This document shows, piece after piece, positions 17,365-27,000 of a stretch of DNA of 64,000 bases. Both the position numbers and the translations under genes were made by a program. Within the stretch, counting starts at the first letter, position 1. Every line of letters begins with the position of its first letter. Source of the stretch: Stenotrophomonas sp. Iso1 (lineage in GTDB: Bacteria > Pseudomonadota > Gammaproteobacteria > Xanthomonadales > Xanthomonadaceae). The notes beneath the pieces were generated by a model that ran no database searches, had not been told where the DNA came from, and saw only the letters and a program-made list of their open reading frames with translations. The stretch spans positions 1,948,488 through 2,012,487 of the forward strand of contig NZ_JAODBT010000001.1 in NCBI RefSeq assembly GCF_027497995.1, given 5' to 3'.

Positions 17365-17467
17365 CCCATCGCGACGTTTCCCCCCGTAGGCTGGTCATCA
17401 ATCAATGCGGTGAGGGCAGCTTCGGGTGCCGGGTGTTCGAAAAATGGAGTCAGAAGGTGGAACAGCC

Positions 17468-18448
17468 ATGAGCCAACTCACCGACGGCTTCGGCCGTAGT
17501 TTTCCTTATCTGCGGCTGTCGCTCACCGAGGCCTGCAACTTCCGTTGCAGCTATTGCCTGCCCGATGGTTATCAGGCCGACGGGCGGCCGCAGTTCATGT
17601 CGGTGGCCGAAATCGAGCGGCTGGTACGCGCGTTCGCCACCCTAGGCATGCACAAGATCCGCCTGACCGGCGGTGAGCCGAGCTTGCGCAAGGATCTGGA
17701 CCAGATCATCGAAACCGTGGCGCGCGTGCCGGGCATCCGCAAGGTGGCCATCACCACCAACGGCTGCCTGCTGCCGCGTCGTTTGTCGGGCTGGCACCGG
17801 GCCGGGCTGACCGCGTTGAACGTGAGCATGGACAGCCTGCGTCGCGAGCGCTTCCATGCCATCACCGGCCATGACCGCCTGCCCGAGGTGATGGAAGGCA
17901 TCGCGATGGCACAGGAGCTAGGCCTGCAGTCGATCAAGCTCAATGCGGTGCTGCTGCGTGACCGCAACGATGATGAACTGCCGGAGTGGATGGAGTTCCT
18001 GCGCGACCGTCCTGTGAGCGTGCGCTTCATCGAGCTGATGCGCACCGGTGACAACCGTGAATACTTCGAGCGGCATCATCTGAATGCCGACGTGGTGATC
18101 AACCAGCTGGAAGCGGCCGGTTGGCACCTGCGCCCGCGCGCCGCCGATGCCGGCCCTGCGCGCGAATTCACCCATCCGGATTACCGCGGCAGCTTCGGCA
18201 TCATCGCGCCGTATTCCCGGGATTTCTGCAAAGGCTGCAATCGTCTGCGGGTGACCGCGAAGGGCGATCTGCGGCTATGCCTGTTTGGCGACTTCGGCGT
18301 GGCCCTGCGGCCGCTGCTGCAGTCCGACGATGACCATGACGCGCTGCTGGCGCGCATCACCACCCAGCTCGGCCTCAAAGCGGCCGGGCATGGATTGCAC
18401 CAGGGCCTGACCGGCCTCACGCCGCATCTGGCTTCAATTGGGGGATAG
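17468..18448 (+). CDS. moaA: GTP 3',8-cyclase MoaA
   Basis: A 326-residue radical-SAM enzyme that starts molybdenum cofactor synthesis by cyclising GTP. The N-terminal cluster motif is CNFRCSYC, the GGE motif is IRLTGGEPSLRKDL, and the second cluster is held by CKGCNRLRVTAKGDLRLC. The chain ends in Gly-Gly, as active MoaA proteins require. ATG 17468 is preferred over the frame start at 17426 because the protein family begins at this point and GGTGGAA lies upstream. It is first in a tightly packed seven-gene Moco operon that leads into nar. Confidence 0.95.
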   Translation: MSQLTDGFGRSFPYLRLSLTEACNFRCSYCLPDGYQADGRPQFMSVAEIERLVRAFATLGMHKIRLTGGEPSLRKDLDQIIETVARVPGIRKVAITTNGCLLPRRLSGWHRAGLTALNVSMDSLRRERFHAITGHDRLPEVMEGIAMAQELGLQSIKLNAVLLRDRNDDELPEWMEFLRDRPVSVRFIELMRTGDNREYFERHHLNADVVINQLEAAGWHLRPRAADAGPAREFTHPDYRGSFGIIAPYSRDFCKGCNRLRVTAKGDLRLCLFGDFGVALRPLLQSDDDHDALLARITTQLGLKAAGHGLHQGLTGLTPHLASIGG

Positions 18449-18456
18449 AGAACACG

Positions 18457-19470
18457 ATGAGTGGTGAAATGAATGCGGCCTTCCATATGGCCGATGTCCG
18501 CAACAAACGCGTCACCCGTCGCCGCGCGGTAGCCGTGGGCGAATTGATTGCCGGGCCGGTGGCCTATCCGATGATCGTCGAGCGGCGTCTGCCCAAGGGC
18601 GATGCGCTGGTGATGGCGGAAATCGCCGGCCTGCAGGGCGCCAAGATGGCCTCGGCATTGATGCCGCTGTGCCACCCGCTGCCGCTGGAGCTGGTGCATG
18701 TCTATTGCGCGCCGGTGCCGGAACGCCACGCCATCCGCGTGTGGTGTGAATGCGCCAGCGAGGCGCGTACCGGCGTGGAGATGGAAGCACTGGCCGGCGT
18801 CAACGCGGCATTGCTGACCCTCTATGACCTGAGCAAGCCGGTGGAGCCGGCATTGGAAATCAGCGCCATCCGTCTGTTGTTCAAGGAAGGTGGCAAGAGC
18901 GGTTTGTGGCTGCATCCGCAAGGCATGGACGATGCGGAGCGCGAGCGCTTCCAGCCGCGTCCGCCGCGTGGACTGCAGGGCGCCCGCTGTGCAGTGATCA
19001 CCCTCAGCGACCGTGCCAGCCACGGCGAATACGCCGATGAATCCGGCCCGCGTCTGGTGCAGGGTCTGCAGGCGATGGGCGGTGAGGTAGGTGTTGTCGA
19101 AGTGCTGCCCGACGGTGTCGAGCCGCTGGCGACGCGCTTGTACGCACTGTCCAACGACGGCGTGCGGCTTTGCCTGTGCACGGGCGGTACCGGTCTGGGT
19201 CCGCGTGATCTCACTCCGGAAGCGCTGCAGTCGCTGGGCGGGCGTCGCGTCGAAGGCTTGGCCGAAATGCTGCGCAGCCTCAGCGCACAACACACACAAC
19301 AAGCGTGGCTCAGCCGCGCCGAAGTAGTGCAGCTGGGCAACATGCTGGTCTTCGCATTGCCCGGAAGCCCGCGTGCCGCCAGCCAATGCATGGACATCCT
19401 GGCGCCGGTGCTCGGCCACGCCTTGGCCATGATGGACGGCCAAAGCCACGGCAAAGGCAGCCACGCATGA
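18457..19470 (+). CDS. moaCB: MoaC-MoaB fusion protein of molybdopterin synthesis
   Basis: A 337-residue bifunctional protein. Residues 1-155 are MoaC (cyclic pyranopterin monophosphate synthase), with the motifs GAKMASALMPLCHPLPL, TGVEMEALAGVNAALLTLYD and KEGGKSG. Residues about 170-330 are a MoaB/MogA domain that adenylates molybdopterin, with ITLSDRASHGEYADESGPRL, the loop CTGGTGLGPRDLTPEAL and LPGSPRAA. Such fusions recur in xanthomonads and some other bacteria. It lies 8 bp after moaA, and its stop overlaps the moeA ATG. Confidence 0.93.
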   Translation: MSGEMNAAFHMADVRNKRVTRRRAVAVGELIAGPVAYPMIVERRLPKGDALVMAEIAGLQGAKMASALMPLCHPLPLELVHVYCAPVPERHAIRVWCECASEARTGVEMEALAGVNAALLTLYDLSKPVEPALEISAIRLLFKEGGKSGLWLHPQGMDDAERERFQPRPPRGLQGARCAVITLSDRASHGEYADESGPRLVQGLQAMGGEVGVVEVLPDGVEPLATRLYALSNDGVRLCLCTGGTGLGPRDLTPEALQSLGGRRVEGLAEMLRSLSAQHTQQAWLSRAEVVQLGNMLVFALPGSPRAASQCMDILAPVLGHALAMMDGQSHGKGSHA

Positions 19471-20723
19471 TCAGCTACGGCGAGGCATTGCAGCAGTTGC
19501 TGGCCGCCGCCGAGCCGCTGCCGGCACAGAACCTGCCGGTGGATCAGGCAGAAGGCCGCGTGCTCGCCGCTGCGATCACCAGCACTCAGGCATTGCCGCC
19601 TTTCGACAACTCGGCGATGGATGGCTTTGCCCTGCGTGCGGGCGGTGACGTGGTTCCCGCCGGCAGCATCTTCGATGTGCAGGGTTGGCAAGCGGCAGGC
19701 GATGTGGCGGCAGAAGGCGGGCAGGGTGCATGGGAAATCATGACCGGCGCGCGCATGCCCAGTGGCCTGGACAGCGTGGTGCCGGTGGAACAGGTGGACG
19801 TGGTCGAAGCGCAGAACGGCCGGCCATTGCGCATCCGTCTGCGCGAGGCGCTCAAGCCCGGCCAGCATGTACGCCTGCGTGGCCAGGACGTCGAAGACGG
19901 CGAAGAAGTGCTGGCCGCAACCACCACACTCGATATCAATGCATTGACCCTGCTGCATGCCATCGGCGCGGCCAATGTGCAGGTTCAGCCGCAACCGAAA
20001 GTGGCGGTCATCGCCACCGGCAAGGAGCTGGTCAGCGATGCCGCACAGGCATTGGAATCCGGCCAGATCCGCGACAGCAACCGGCCGTATCTGGTCCGCC
20101 GCCTGCAGGCCGCAGGCGCGGACGTGGTGTGGCAGGGCGTGGTCGGCGATGACACGGCTGCGTTCGACAACGTGCTCGATGTCGCTTTGGCGGCAGGTGC
20201 CAAGGTGCTGATCAGCACCGGTGCGGTATCGCAGGGACGTTACGACTTCATTCCCGATGCGCTGCGTGCGCGCGGCGCGCAGATCATCTTCCACAAGGTG
20301 GCCATCCGCCCCGGCAAGCCGCTGCTGTTCGCGCGGCTGCCGAATGGCGTGCTGTATTTCGGCCTGCCCGGCAATCCGATTTCAGCGGCGGTGGGACAGC
20401 GGTTCTTTGTTGAACCGGTGTTGCGTCGCCTGTTGGGCCTGCCCGAAGAGCCAGCATTGCAACTGCCGCTGCAGGCAGACGTGCGCAAACCGGCCGGTCT
20501 GCGCATGCATGCGCGTGCACGGGTTGAGCTGGATGCTGCCGGTCAGTTGTCGGTGCGGGTACTTTCCGGGCAGGAATCCTTCCGTTTGAAAACCATGCTC
20601 AAGGCCAACGCCTGGGCGGTGCTGGAGGGCGAGGGCGACCTTGCCGCTGCCGGAAGCCGCGTCCGTGTGCAGGGCTGGGGTCATCGCGATCCGGTGCAGT
20701 TGGCGCAACAGGAGTCACCATGA
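19467..20723 (+). CDS. moeA: Molybdopterin molybdenumtransferase MoeA
   Basis: A 418-residue MoeA, which inserts molybdate into adenylated molybdopterin. Motifs: FDNSAMDGFALRA (substrate-binding loop), MTGARMPSGLDSVVPVEQ, ATGKELV followed by IRDSNRPYL, STGAVSQGRYDFI in place of the commoner SGGVSVGxYD, and FGLPGNPISAAV. The ATG at 19467 overlaps the moaCB stop (ATGA), and its own stop overlaps moaD. The altered SGGVS loop is the one notable departure from E. coli MoeA. Confidence 0.93.
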   Translation: MISYGEALQQLLAAAEPLPAQNLPVDQAEGRVLAAAITSTQALPPFDNSAMDGFALRAGGDVVPAGSIFDVQGWQAAGDVAAEGGQGAWEIMTGARMPSGLDSVVPVEQVDVVEAQNGRPLRIRLREALKPGQHVRLRGQDVEDGEEVLAATTTLDINALTLLHAIGAANVQVQPQPKVAVIATGKELVSDAAQALESGQIRDSNRPYLVRRLQAAGADVVWQGVVGDDTAAFDNVLDVALAAGAKVLISTGAVSQGRYDFIPDALRARGAQIIFHKVAIRPGKPLLFARLPNGVLYFGLPGNPISAAVGQRFFVEPVLRRLLGLPEEPALQLPLQADVRKPAGLRMHARARVELDAAGQLSVRVLSGQESFRLKTMLKANAWAVLEGEGDLAAAGSRVRVQGWGHRDPVQLAQQESP

Positions 20724-20980
20724 AACAGATAACCGTTCAGTTGTTCGGCGCGTTCTCCGAACTGCACCCCAGCCGCGAAATCGCGGTGCAGACCCACGGC
20801 GAGCACATCGCTGACCTGCGCAGCGCCCTGCGCGAACTGATTGCACAGCGCTGGCCGCAGTTCCGCGCCGGCTTGCTGGATTATTCGGCCTTTGCCGACG
20901 AACACCGCGTGCTGCGTGACAACGAACGCCTGCCCGAAGATGGCCGCGTCGCGATCCTGCCGCCGGTCAGTGGAGGTTGA
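20720..20980 (+). CDS. moaD: Molybdopterin synthase sulfur carrier subunit MoaD
   Basis: An 86-residue ubiquitin-fold protein that ends in the required Gly-Gly (PPVSGG), where thiocarboxylate forms. The opening strand ITVQLFGAFSELHP and the late EDGRVAILPPV are typical. It starts within the moeA stop (ATGA) and is followed directly by moaE, its synthase partner. Confidence 0.92.
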   Translation: MKQITVQLFGAFSELHPSREIAVQTHGEHIADLRSALRELIAQRWPQFRAGLLDYSAFADEHRVLRDNERLPEDGRVAILPPVSGG

Positions 20981-20981
20981 G

Positions 20982-21500
20982 ATGAGTACGCAGCACACCT
21001 GGAAAGTAGTGGACCGCGCCGTGGCGCCGATCGATCCGGCCGAAGGCATCAACTTCGTCTCCGACCCCGGCTTTGGCGGCATCGATGTCTTCATCGGCAA
21101 GGTGCGCGACCTCAATCAGGGTCGCCCGGTGCTGGGCATCACCTACGACATGTTCGAGCCGCTGGTACTCAATGAGATCCAGCGGATGGTGGCCGAGGTG
21201 GAAGCGCAGTTCGGCCCGCGCATCAAACTGTATGTGTCCCACGCGAAGGGGCGATTGGGTGTGGGCGATGTGGCGCTGGTCGTGGCCGCAGGTACCCCGC
21301 ACCGTGATGAAGCCTTCCGCGCCTGCCGTCAGTTGATCGAAGAGGTGAAGCACCGCTCGCCCATCTGGAAGCAGGAGCACTATCAGGACGGCGACAGTGA
21401 ATGGAGCGAAGGCTGCGCGCTGTGCCATCACGAGCCTGAAGCCGCCGGTGGAAAGCATGTCCACAACCACGATCATGCCCACGATCACGCCCACCGCTGA
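20982..21500 (+). CDS. moaE: Molybdopterin synthase catalytic subunit MoaE with His-rich tail
   Basis: A 172-residue MoaE. The core shows FIGKVRDLNQG, LEYD-like ITYDMFEPLVLNEI, HAKGRLGVGDVALVVAAGTPHRDEAF and the catalytic Lys region VKHRSPIWKQEHYQDG. The last 14 residues, HVHNHDHAHDHAHR, form a histidine-rich tail not found in E. coli MoaE, possibly a metal-binding extension. That tail is encoded in the 44-bp overlap with mobA. GGAGG at 20972-20976 gives a clear ribosome site for ATG 20982. Confidence 0.92.
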   Translation: MSTQHTWKVVDRAVAPIDPAEGINFVSDPGFGGIDVFIGKVRDLNQGRPVLGITYDMFEPLVLNEIQRMVAEVEAQFGPRIKLYVSHAKGRLGVGDVALVVAAGTPHRDEAFRACRQLIEEVKHRSPIWKQEHYQDGDSEWSEGCALCHHEPEAAGGKHVHNHDHAHDHAHR

Positions 21501-22047
21501 GTCACCGCGCATGGCCGGCATCGTGCTGGCCGGTGGCCTGTCCTCGCGGATGGGCCGCGACAAGGCGCTCTTGCCGTGGCAGGGCCAGACCCTGCTTGCC
21601 CATATGCACGGCCTGTTGAAGCGCGCGGGTGCTGAGATCGTAAGAGTCAGCGGCAGTTATCCGGAATTTGATGGCGTCGCCGATGCGGTTGCACGCTGCG
21701 GCCCTTTGGGTGGCCTGTTCAGTGTGGCGAACACGCTGCCCGACGGGCCCGCGTGGGTAGTGCCGGTGGACATGCCGCAACTGGATGTCGCACTGCTGCA
21801 GCAACTGCGCGACGCCCCCCCCGCAGCCTGCGTGATCTTCGCCGGGCAACCGCTTCCGATGCGTTTGAACATCGACGACGCCTGCCGCCGCTTGCTGCAA
21901 TCCATGATCGGAGACCCGGATGGCCCGCGTTCGTTGCAGGCGCTGCAGCGTCGCCTGGGCGTTCTTGAATTGGCGGTGCCCGCTGCCGCAGCAGCGAGCC
22001 TGGTCAACTGCAATACCCCCGAGCAATGGGAGGAACTTGCGTCATGA
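21457..22047 (+). CDS. mobA: Molybdenum cofactor guanylyltransferase MobA
   Basis: A 196-residue nucleotidyltransferase that attaches GMP to Mo-molybdopterin to give the bis-MGD needed by NarG. Visible motifs are AGIVLAGGLSSRMGRDKALLPWQG, GPLGGLFS and VVPVDMPQL. ATG 21457 has a GGTGGAA ribosome site and would overlap moaE by 44 bp; later in-frame ATGs at 21475 and 21511 are possible and lack good sites. The Thr/Pro-rich N-terminus before AGIVLAGG is the frame-shifted image of the moaE His tail. The stop overlaps the next gene. Confidence 0.9.
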   Translation: MSTTTIMPTITPTAESPRMAGIVLAGGLSSRMGRDKALLPWQGQTLLAHMHGLLKRAGAEIVRVSGSYPEFDGVADAVARCGPLGGLFSVANTLPDGPAWVVPVDMPQLDVALLQQLRDAPPAACVIFAGQPLPMRLNIDDACRRLLQSMIGDPDGPRSLQALQRRLGVLELAVPAAAAASLVNCNTPEQWEELAS

Positions 22048-22415
22048 AAATCCAACTGCAACAACAATCGGTGCGGCTGCGGCTTGATGAAAGCGAATTG
22101 GCGCAGTTGCTGGAGGGCGAAACGCTCCGCACCGCCACGCAATGGGGTGTCGTCGGTGACTGGTCGATGGCACTGCGGTTGCAGGCCGATGAACGGGTCA
22201 GCGTGGCGGCCGCTGCCGAGGGTGTGTTGATCAATCTTCCATACGAAGCAGTACTGGCGTTGGCCGGCCGCCTGCCATGCCGCGATGGTTTGGCGTGGGA
22301 CATTGAGGCCGGTGGCGCGGCCCTGCAGCTTCAGTTTGATGTGGATGTGCGTGACAGCGTGCGACAGCGGGGGCCACGACGGCGCACTGACGCGGCCGTC
22401 ACACCGTCCGTTTGA
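22044..22415 (+). CDS. Uncharacterised Moco-operon protein
   Basis: A 123-residue protein beginning MKIQLQQQSVRLRLDESELAQLLEG. The beta-rich pattern and this opening resemble a small uncharacterised family that tends to sit at the end of molybdopterin operons (DUF7009-like). No catalytic motif is visible. Its ATG overlaps the mobA stop, so it is translated with the Moco genes. It ends 36 bp before the FNR box of narK. Confidence 0.65.
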   Translation: MKIQLQQQSVRLRLDESELAQLLEGETLRTATQWGVVGDWSMALRLQADERVSVAAAAEGVLINLPYEAVLALAGRLPCRDGLAWDIEAGGAALQLQFDVDVRDSVRQRGPRRRTDAAVTPSV

Positions 22416-22451
22416 CATTTATCAGCTACACCCTTCAAAAAGCAGTACGGA

Positions 22452-22465
22452 TTGATCTTGATCAA
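22452..22465 (+). promoter_or_regulatory. Perfect FNR box before narK-narGHJI
   Basis: TTGATCTTGATCAA exactly matches the FNR/Anr consensus and lies 96 bp before the narK ATG. An activator centred at -41.5 gives a start near 22500. No NarL heptamer pair was identified by eye. Confidence 0.8.
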
Positions 22466-22560
22466 CCTCGTCTTGCGACACTCCGGGCCTAATAACGGCA
22501 CGGCGACGAGGCACAGAAGAACGTAGCAACTCGTCGTCATTACATAGCCTGGAGCCATGC

Positions 22561-23976
22561 ATGACCGTCGGTAGCGAAGTCGCAAAAAACAAGAGTGGCT
22601 CGGGTCGTGTGATTACGGACTGGAAGCCTGAAGATCCCGCCTATTGGGAGCGAACGGGCCAGCGTGTCGCCACGCGCAACCTGATCATCTCGATCCCCGC
22701 CTTGCTGCTGGCCTTCTCGGTCTGGGTATTGTTCTCGGCGGTGGCGATCAGCCTGCCGCGCATCGGCTTCAACTTCACGACTGACCAGCTGTTCTGGCTG
22801 GTGGCCTTGCCCAGCCTCTCCGGCGCAACGCTGCGCATCTTCTATTCCTTTGTCGTTCCCATCTTCGGTGGGCGGCGCTGGACCGCGCTTTCAACCGCTT
22901 CTCTGCTGCTGCCGACGATCTGGCTCGGCTTCGCGGTGCAGAACCCCAACACGCCGTTCTGGATCTTCGTCTGCATCGCCATCCTCTGCGGCCTTGGCGG
23001 CGCCAACTTCTCCTCGTCGATGTCCAACATCTCCTTCTTCTTTCCCAAGCAGCGCCAGGGCATGGCGTTGGGATTGAACGCAGGCCTGGGCAACGTCGGC
23101 GTGTCGGTATCGCAGCTGGTGGTGCCGCTGGTCATCACGGTCGGCGTGTTCGGCGCGATGGGCGGCGCACCGCAGCCGCTGGTGGAAGGCGGCGGCCAGT
23201 TGTTCGTGCAGAACGCCGGCTTCATCTGGGTGCCGGCCATCGCCATCGCCGCGATTGCTGCCTGGTTCGGCATGAATGACCTGACCAGCGCCCGCTCGTC
23301 GTTCTCCGAGCAGGCCATCATTTTCCGTCGCAAACACAACTGGCTGATGTGCTGGTTGTACATCGGCACGTTCGGTTCCTACATCGGCTTCTCGGCCGGC
23401 TTCCCGATGCTGGTCAAGAGCCAGTTCCCGGACGTGAACCCGATGACGTATGCCTTCATCGGCCCGCTGCTGGGTGCGTTGATGCGCTCGGTAGGCGGCA
23501 GCCTGGCCGACCGCTGGGGCGGGGCACGACTGACGTTCTGGGTGTTCGCGCTGATGATCGCCGCCGTGTTCGGTGTGCTGCACTTCCTGCCGAGCAATGG
23601 CACGGGCGGCAACTTCTACGGCTTCCTGATCTCGTTCATGGCGCTGTTCGTGCTGAGCGGCATCGGCAACGGCACCACGTTCCGCATGATTCCGGTGATC
23701 TTCCGCACCCTGCATGAGCGCCTGTCGGCCAAGGCCAATGCGCAGGGCAAGTCCGAGGCCGCGCACCAGGCCAGCATTGAATCGGCCGCCGTGGTCGGTT
23801 TCTCCGGCGCCATCGGTGCCTACGGCGGATTCTTCATTCCGAAGAGCTACGGCTCTTCCATCACCTTGACCGGCAGCCCAGACATGGCGCTGTACGGCTT
23901 CATTGCGTTCTACATCACCTGTCTTGTCGTGACGTGGTGGTGGTACTACCGGCGCGGGGCCGAAACCCCCTGCTGA
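22561..23976 (+). CDS. narK: Nitrate/nitrite transporter NarK (NarK2/antiporter type)
   Basis: A 471-residue major facilitator with about 12 transmembrane helices. The N-terminal WKPEDPAYWERTGQRVATRNL is typical of E. coli-like NarK and NarK2 proteins. The nitrate signature GGANFSSSMSNISFFFPKQR with GLNAGLGNVGVS, and the substrate arginines in ATLRIFYSF and ALMRSVGG, are present. It probably exchanges nitrate for nitrite across the inner membrane, complementing the second NarK at 31638. ATG 22561 follows TGGAG. It is the first gene downstream of the FNR box, with narG 69 bp after it. Confidence 0.92.
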   Translation: MTVGSEVAKNKSGSGRVITDWKPEDPAYWERTGQRVATRNLIISIPALLLAFSVWVLFSAVAISLPRIGFNFTTDQLFWLVALPSLSGATLRIFYSFVVPIFGGRRWTALSTASLLLPTIWLGFAVQNPNTPFWIFVCIAILCGLGGANFSSSMSNISFFFPKQRQGMALGLNAGLGNVGVSVSQLVVPLVITVGVFGAMGGAPQPLVEGGGQLFVQNAGFIWVPAIAIAAIAAWFGMNDLTSARSSFSEQAIIFRRKHNWLMCWLYIGTFGSYIGFSAGFPMLVKSQFPDVNPMTYAFIGPLLGALMRSVGGSLADRWGGARLTFWVFALMIAAVFGVLHFLPSNGTGGNFYGFLISFMALFVLSGIGNGTTFRMIPVIFRTLHERLSAKANAQGKSEAAHQASIESAAVVGFSGAIGAYGGFFIPKSYGSSITLTGSPDMALYGFIAFYITCLVVTWWWYYRRGAETPC

Positions 23977-24045
23977 CAACGCAATGCAACGCAGCCAGAT
24001 GACACACACAGCCACGATGCAGACGTACGCAAAGGGAGATTCACC

Positions 24046-27000
24046 ATGAGTTATTTCCTGGATCGCTTGCAGTTTTTCAAGCGTGACCCACAACCCTTTG
24101 CCGATGGCCACGGGTTCAGTAAAACCGAAAGCCGGGACTGGGAAAACAGTTACCGTGCCCGCTGGCAGTACGACAAGATCGTGCGCTCCACCCACGGCGT
24201 GAACTGCACCGGCTCCTGTAGCTGGAAGATCTACGTCAAGAACGGCCTGGTCACCTGGGAAACCCAGCAGACCGACTACCCGCGCACGCGCCCGGACCTG
24301 CCCAACCACGAACCCCGCGGCTGCCCGCGCGGCGCCAGTTATTCCTGGTACCTGTACAGCGCCAACCGCCTGAAGTACCCGCTGATCCGCGGCACGCTGG
24401 TGCGCATGTGGCGCCAGGCGCGCAAGACCATGTCGCCGGTCGAAGCCTGGGCCAGCATCGTCGAGAACCCCGAGAAGTCACGCGAGTACAAGCGTCGCCG
24501 CGGCATGGGCGGTTTCGTGCGGTTGTCGTGGGATGAGGCCAACGAAATCATTGCCGCCTCCAACCTGCACACGGTGAAGGAATACGGCCCGGATCGTGTG
24601 GTCGGCTTCTCGCCGATCCCGGCGATGTCGATGGTGTCCTACGCCGCCGGCGCGCGTTACCTGTCGCTGCTCGGTGGCGCCTGCCTGTCGTTCTACGACT
24701 GGTATTGCGATCTGCCGCCGGCCTCGCCGCAGGTGTGGGGCGAGCAGACCGACGTGCCGGAATCGGCCGATTGGTACAACAGCCGCTACATCATCGCCTG
24801 GGGCTCGAACGTGCCGCAGACGCGTACGCCCGACGCGCACTTCTTCACCGAGGCGCGCTACAACGGCACCAAGACCGTGGCGGTCTGCCCGGATTACTCC
24901 GAGCTGGCCAAGCTCACCGACCATTGGCTGCACCCCAAGCAGGGCACCGATGCGGCGCTGGCGTTTGCGTTCGGCCATGTGATCCTGCGCGAGTTCCACG
25001 TCGACAAGCCTTCGCAATACTTCCAGGACTACTGCCGCCAGTACTCGGACATGCCGTTGCTGGTGCGCATTGAACAGCGCGACGACGGCCGTCTGGTGCC
25101 GGGCCGCTTCCTGCGCGCCAGTGAGCTGGGTGGCCTGGGCGAAAGCAACAATCCGGAATGGAAGACGCTGGGCTTCGATGAAATCAGCGGCGACATCGCC
25201 GTGCCCAATGGCTCGGTTGGTTTCCGCTGGGGCGAGAAGGGCAAGTGGAACATTGAAGAGAAGGCCAGCAACGGCAGTGCCACGCGCCTGCGGCTGAGCC
25301 TGGCCGACGTCAAGGACAGCATCGAGGGCGTGAGCTTCCCGTACTTCGGTGGCATTGAAAACGACGGCTGGACCGCTGCGCCGGTGGAAGAAGTACTGGA
25401 GCGCAACATTCCGGTGCGTCGCCTGCAGTTGGCCGACGGCAGCGAGACGTTCGTCGCGACGGTGTATGACTTGCTGCTCGCGCAGTACGGCGTGGATCGC
25501 GGTTTTGGTGGCGGTAATGTCGCCAGCAGCTACGACGACTACGTACCGGGCACGCCTGCCTGGCAGGAACGCGTCACCGGTGTGCCGCGTGCGGAAGTGA
25601 TCGAGATCGCACGCGAGTTCGCGCGCACTGCCGACAAGACCCACGGTCGCAGCATGATCATCGTTGGCGCCGGCATGAACCACTGGTTCCACAACGACAT
25701 GAACTATCGCGGCCTGATCAACATGCTGGTCATGTGCGGCTGCGTGGGCCAGACCGGTGGCGGCTGGGCGCATTACGTGGGCCAGGAAAAGCTGCGTCCG
25801 CAGACCGGCTGGCAGCCGCTGGCGTTCGGCCTGGACTGGAGCCGCCCGCCGCGTCAGATGAACGGCACCTCGTTCTTCTACTTCAACACCGGGCAGTGGC
25901 GTTACGAAAAACTGCAGGTGGACGAACTGCTGTCGCCGCTGGCCGACGCATCCAAGTACAGCGGCAGCCTGGCCGACCTCAACCTGCGCGCCGTGCGCAT
26001 GGGCTGGTTGCCGTGCGCACCGCAGCTGGACCGCAATCCGTTGCAGCTGGTACGCGAGGCCGAAAAGGCCGGCGCGGACCCGGCCGACTATGCACTGGGC
26101 AAGTTCAAGGACGGCTCGCTGGACTTCGCATTCGCCGACCCGGATGCCAAGCAGAACCACCCGCGCATGATGTTCATCTGGCGCTCGAATCTGCTCGGTT
26201 CTTCGGGCAAGGGCCACGAGTACATGCTGCGCCACCTGCTGGGCACGCGACATGGTCTACAGGGCAAGGATCTGGGCGAGATGGGCGCGGTCAAGCCGGA
26301 AGAAGTGAAGTGGCGTGACGAGGCACCGGAAGGCAAGCTCGACCTGCTGGTGACGCTGGACTTCCGCATGTGCACCACCGCGCTGTACTCGGACATCGTG
26401 CTGCCGACGGCCACGTGGTACGAGAAGGACGACCTCAACACCTCGGACATGCACCCGTTCATCCACCCGCTGTCCAAGGCGGTGGACCCGGCCTGGGAAT
26501 CCCGCAGCGATTGGGAGATCTTCAAGGGCGTGGCGCGCACGGTCAGTGAGCTGGCGCCGGGCGTGCTCGGTGTCGAGAAGGACCTGGTGCTGGTGCCGAC
26601 GCTGCATGACACACCCAACGAACTGGGCATGCCGTTTGGCGTGACCGATTGGAAGAAGGGCCAGTGCGAGGCGATTCCGGGCCAGACCATGCCGACGATG
26701 ACGGTGGTCGAGCGCGACTATCCCAACCTCTACCGCAAGTTCACCTCGCTCGGTCCGCTGCTGGACAAGCTGGGCAACGGCGGCAAGGGCATGAACTGGG
26801 ATACCAAGCACGAGATCGATTTCCTCGGCAAGCTCAATCACACCGTGCGCGATGCTGGCGTCAGTCAGGGCCGTCCGGCGATTGAGACGGCCATCGATGC
26901 CTGCGAAGTGATCCTGCATCTGGCACCGGAAACCAACGGTCACGTTGCCGTGAAGGCCTGGGAATCGCTGGGTACGTTCACCGGCCGCGAGCACACGCAT

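Noticed and set aside
22891..26253. Long antisense frames over narK and narG (472 and 591 codons)
   Set aside because: They lie opposite strongly conserved nitrate genes, have shadow-type amino acid bias, and no ribosome site or family motif.
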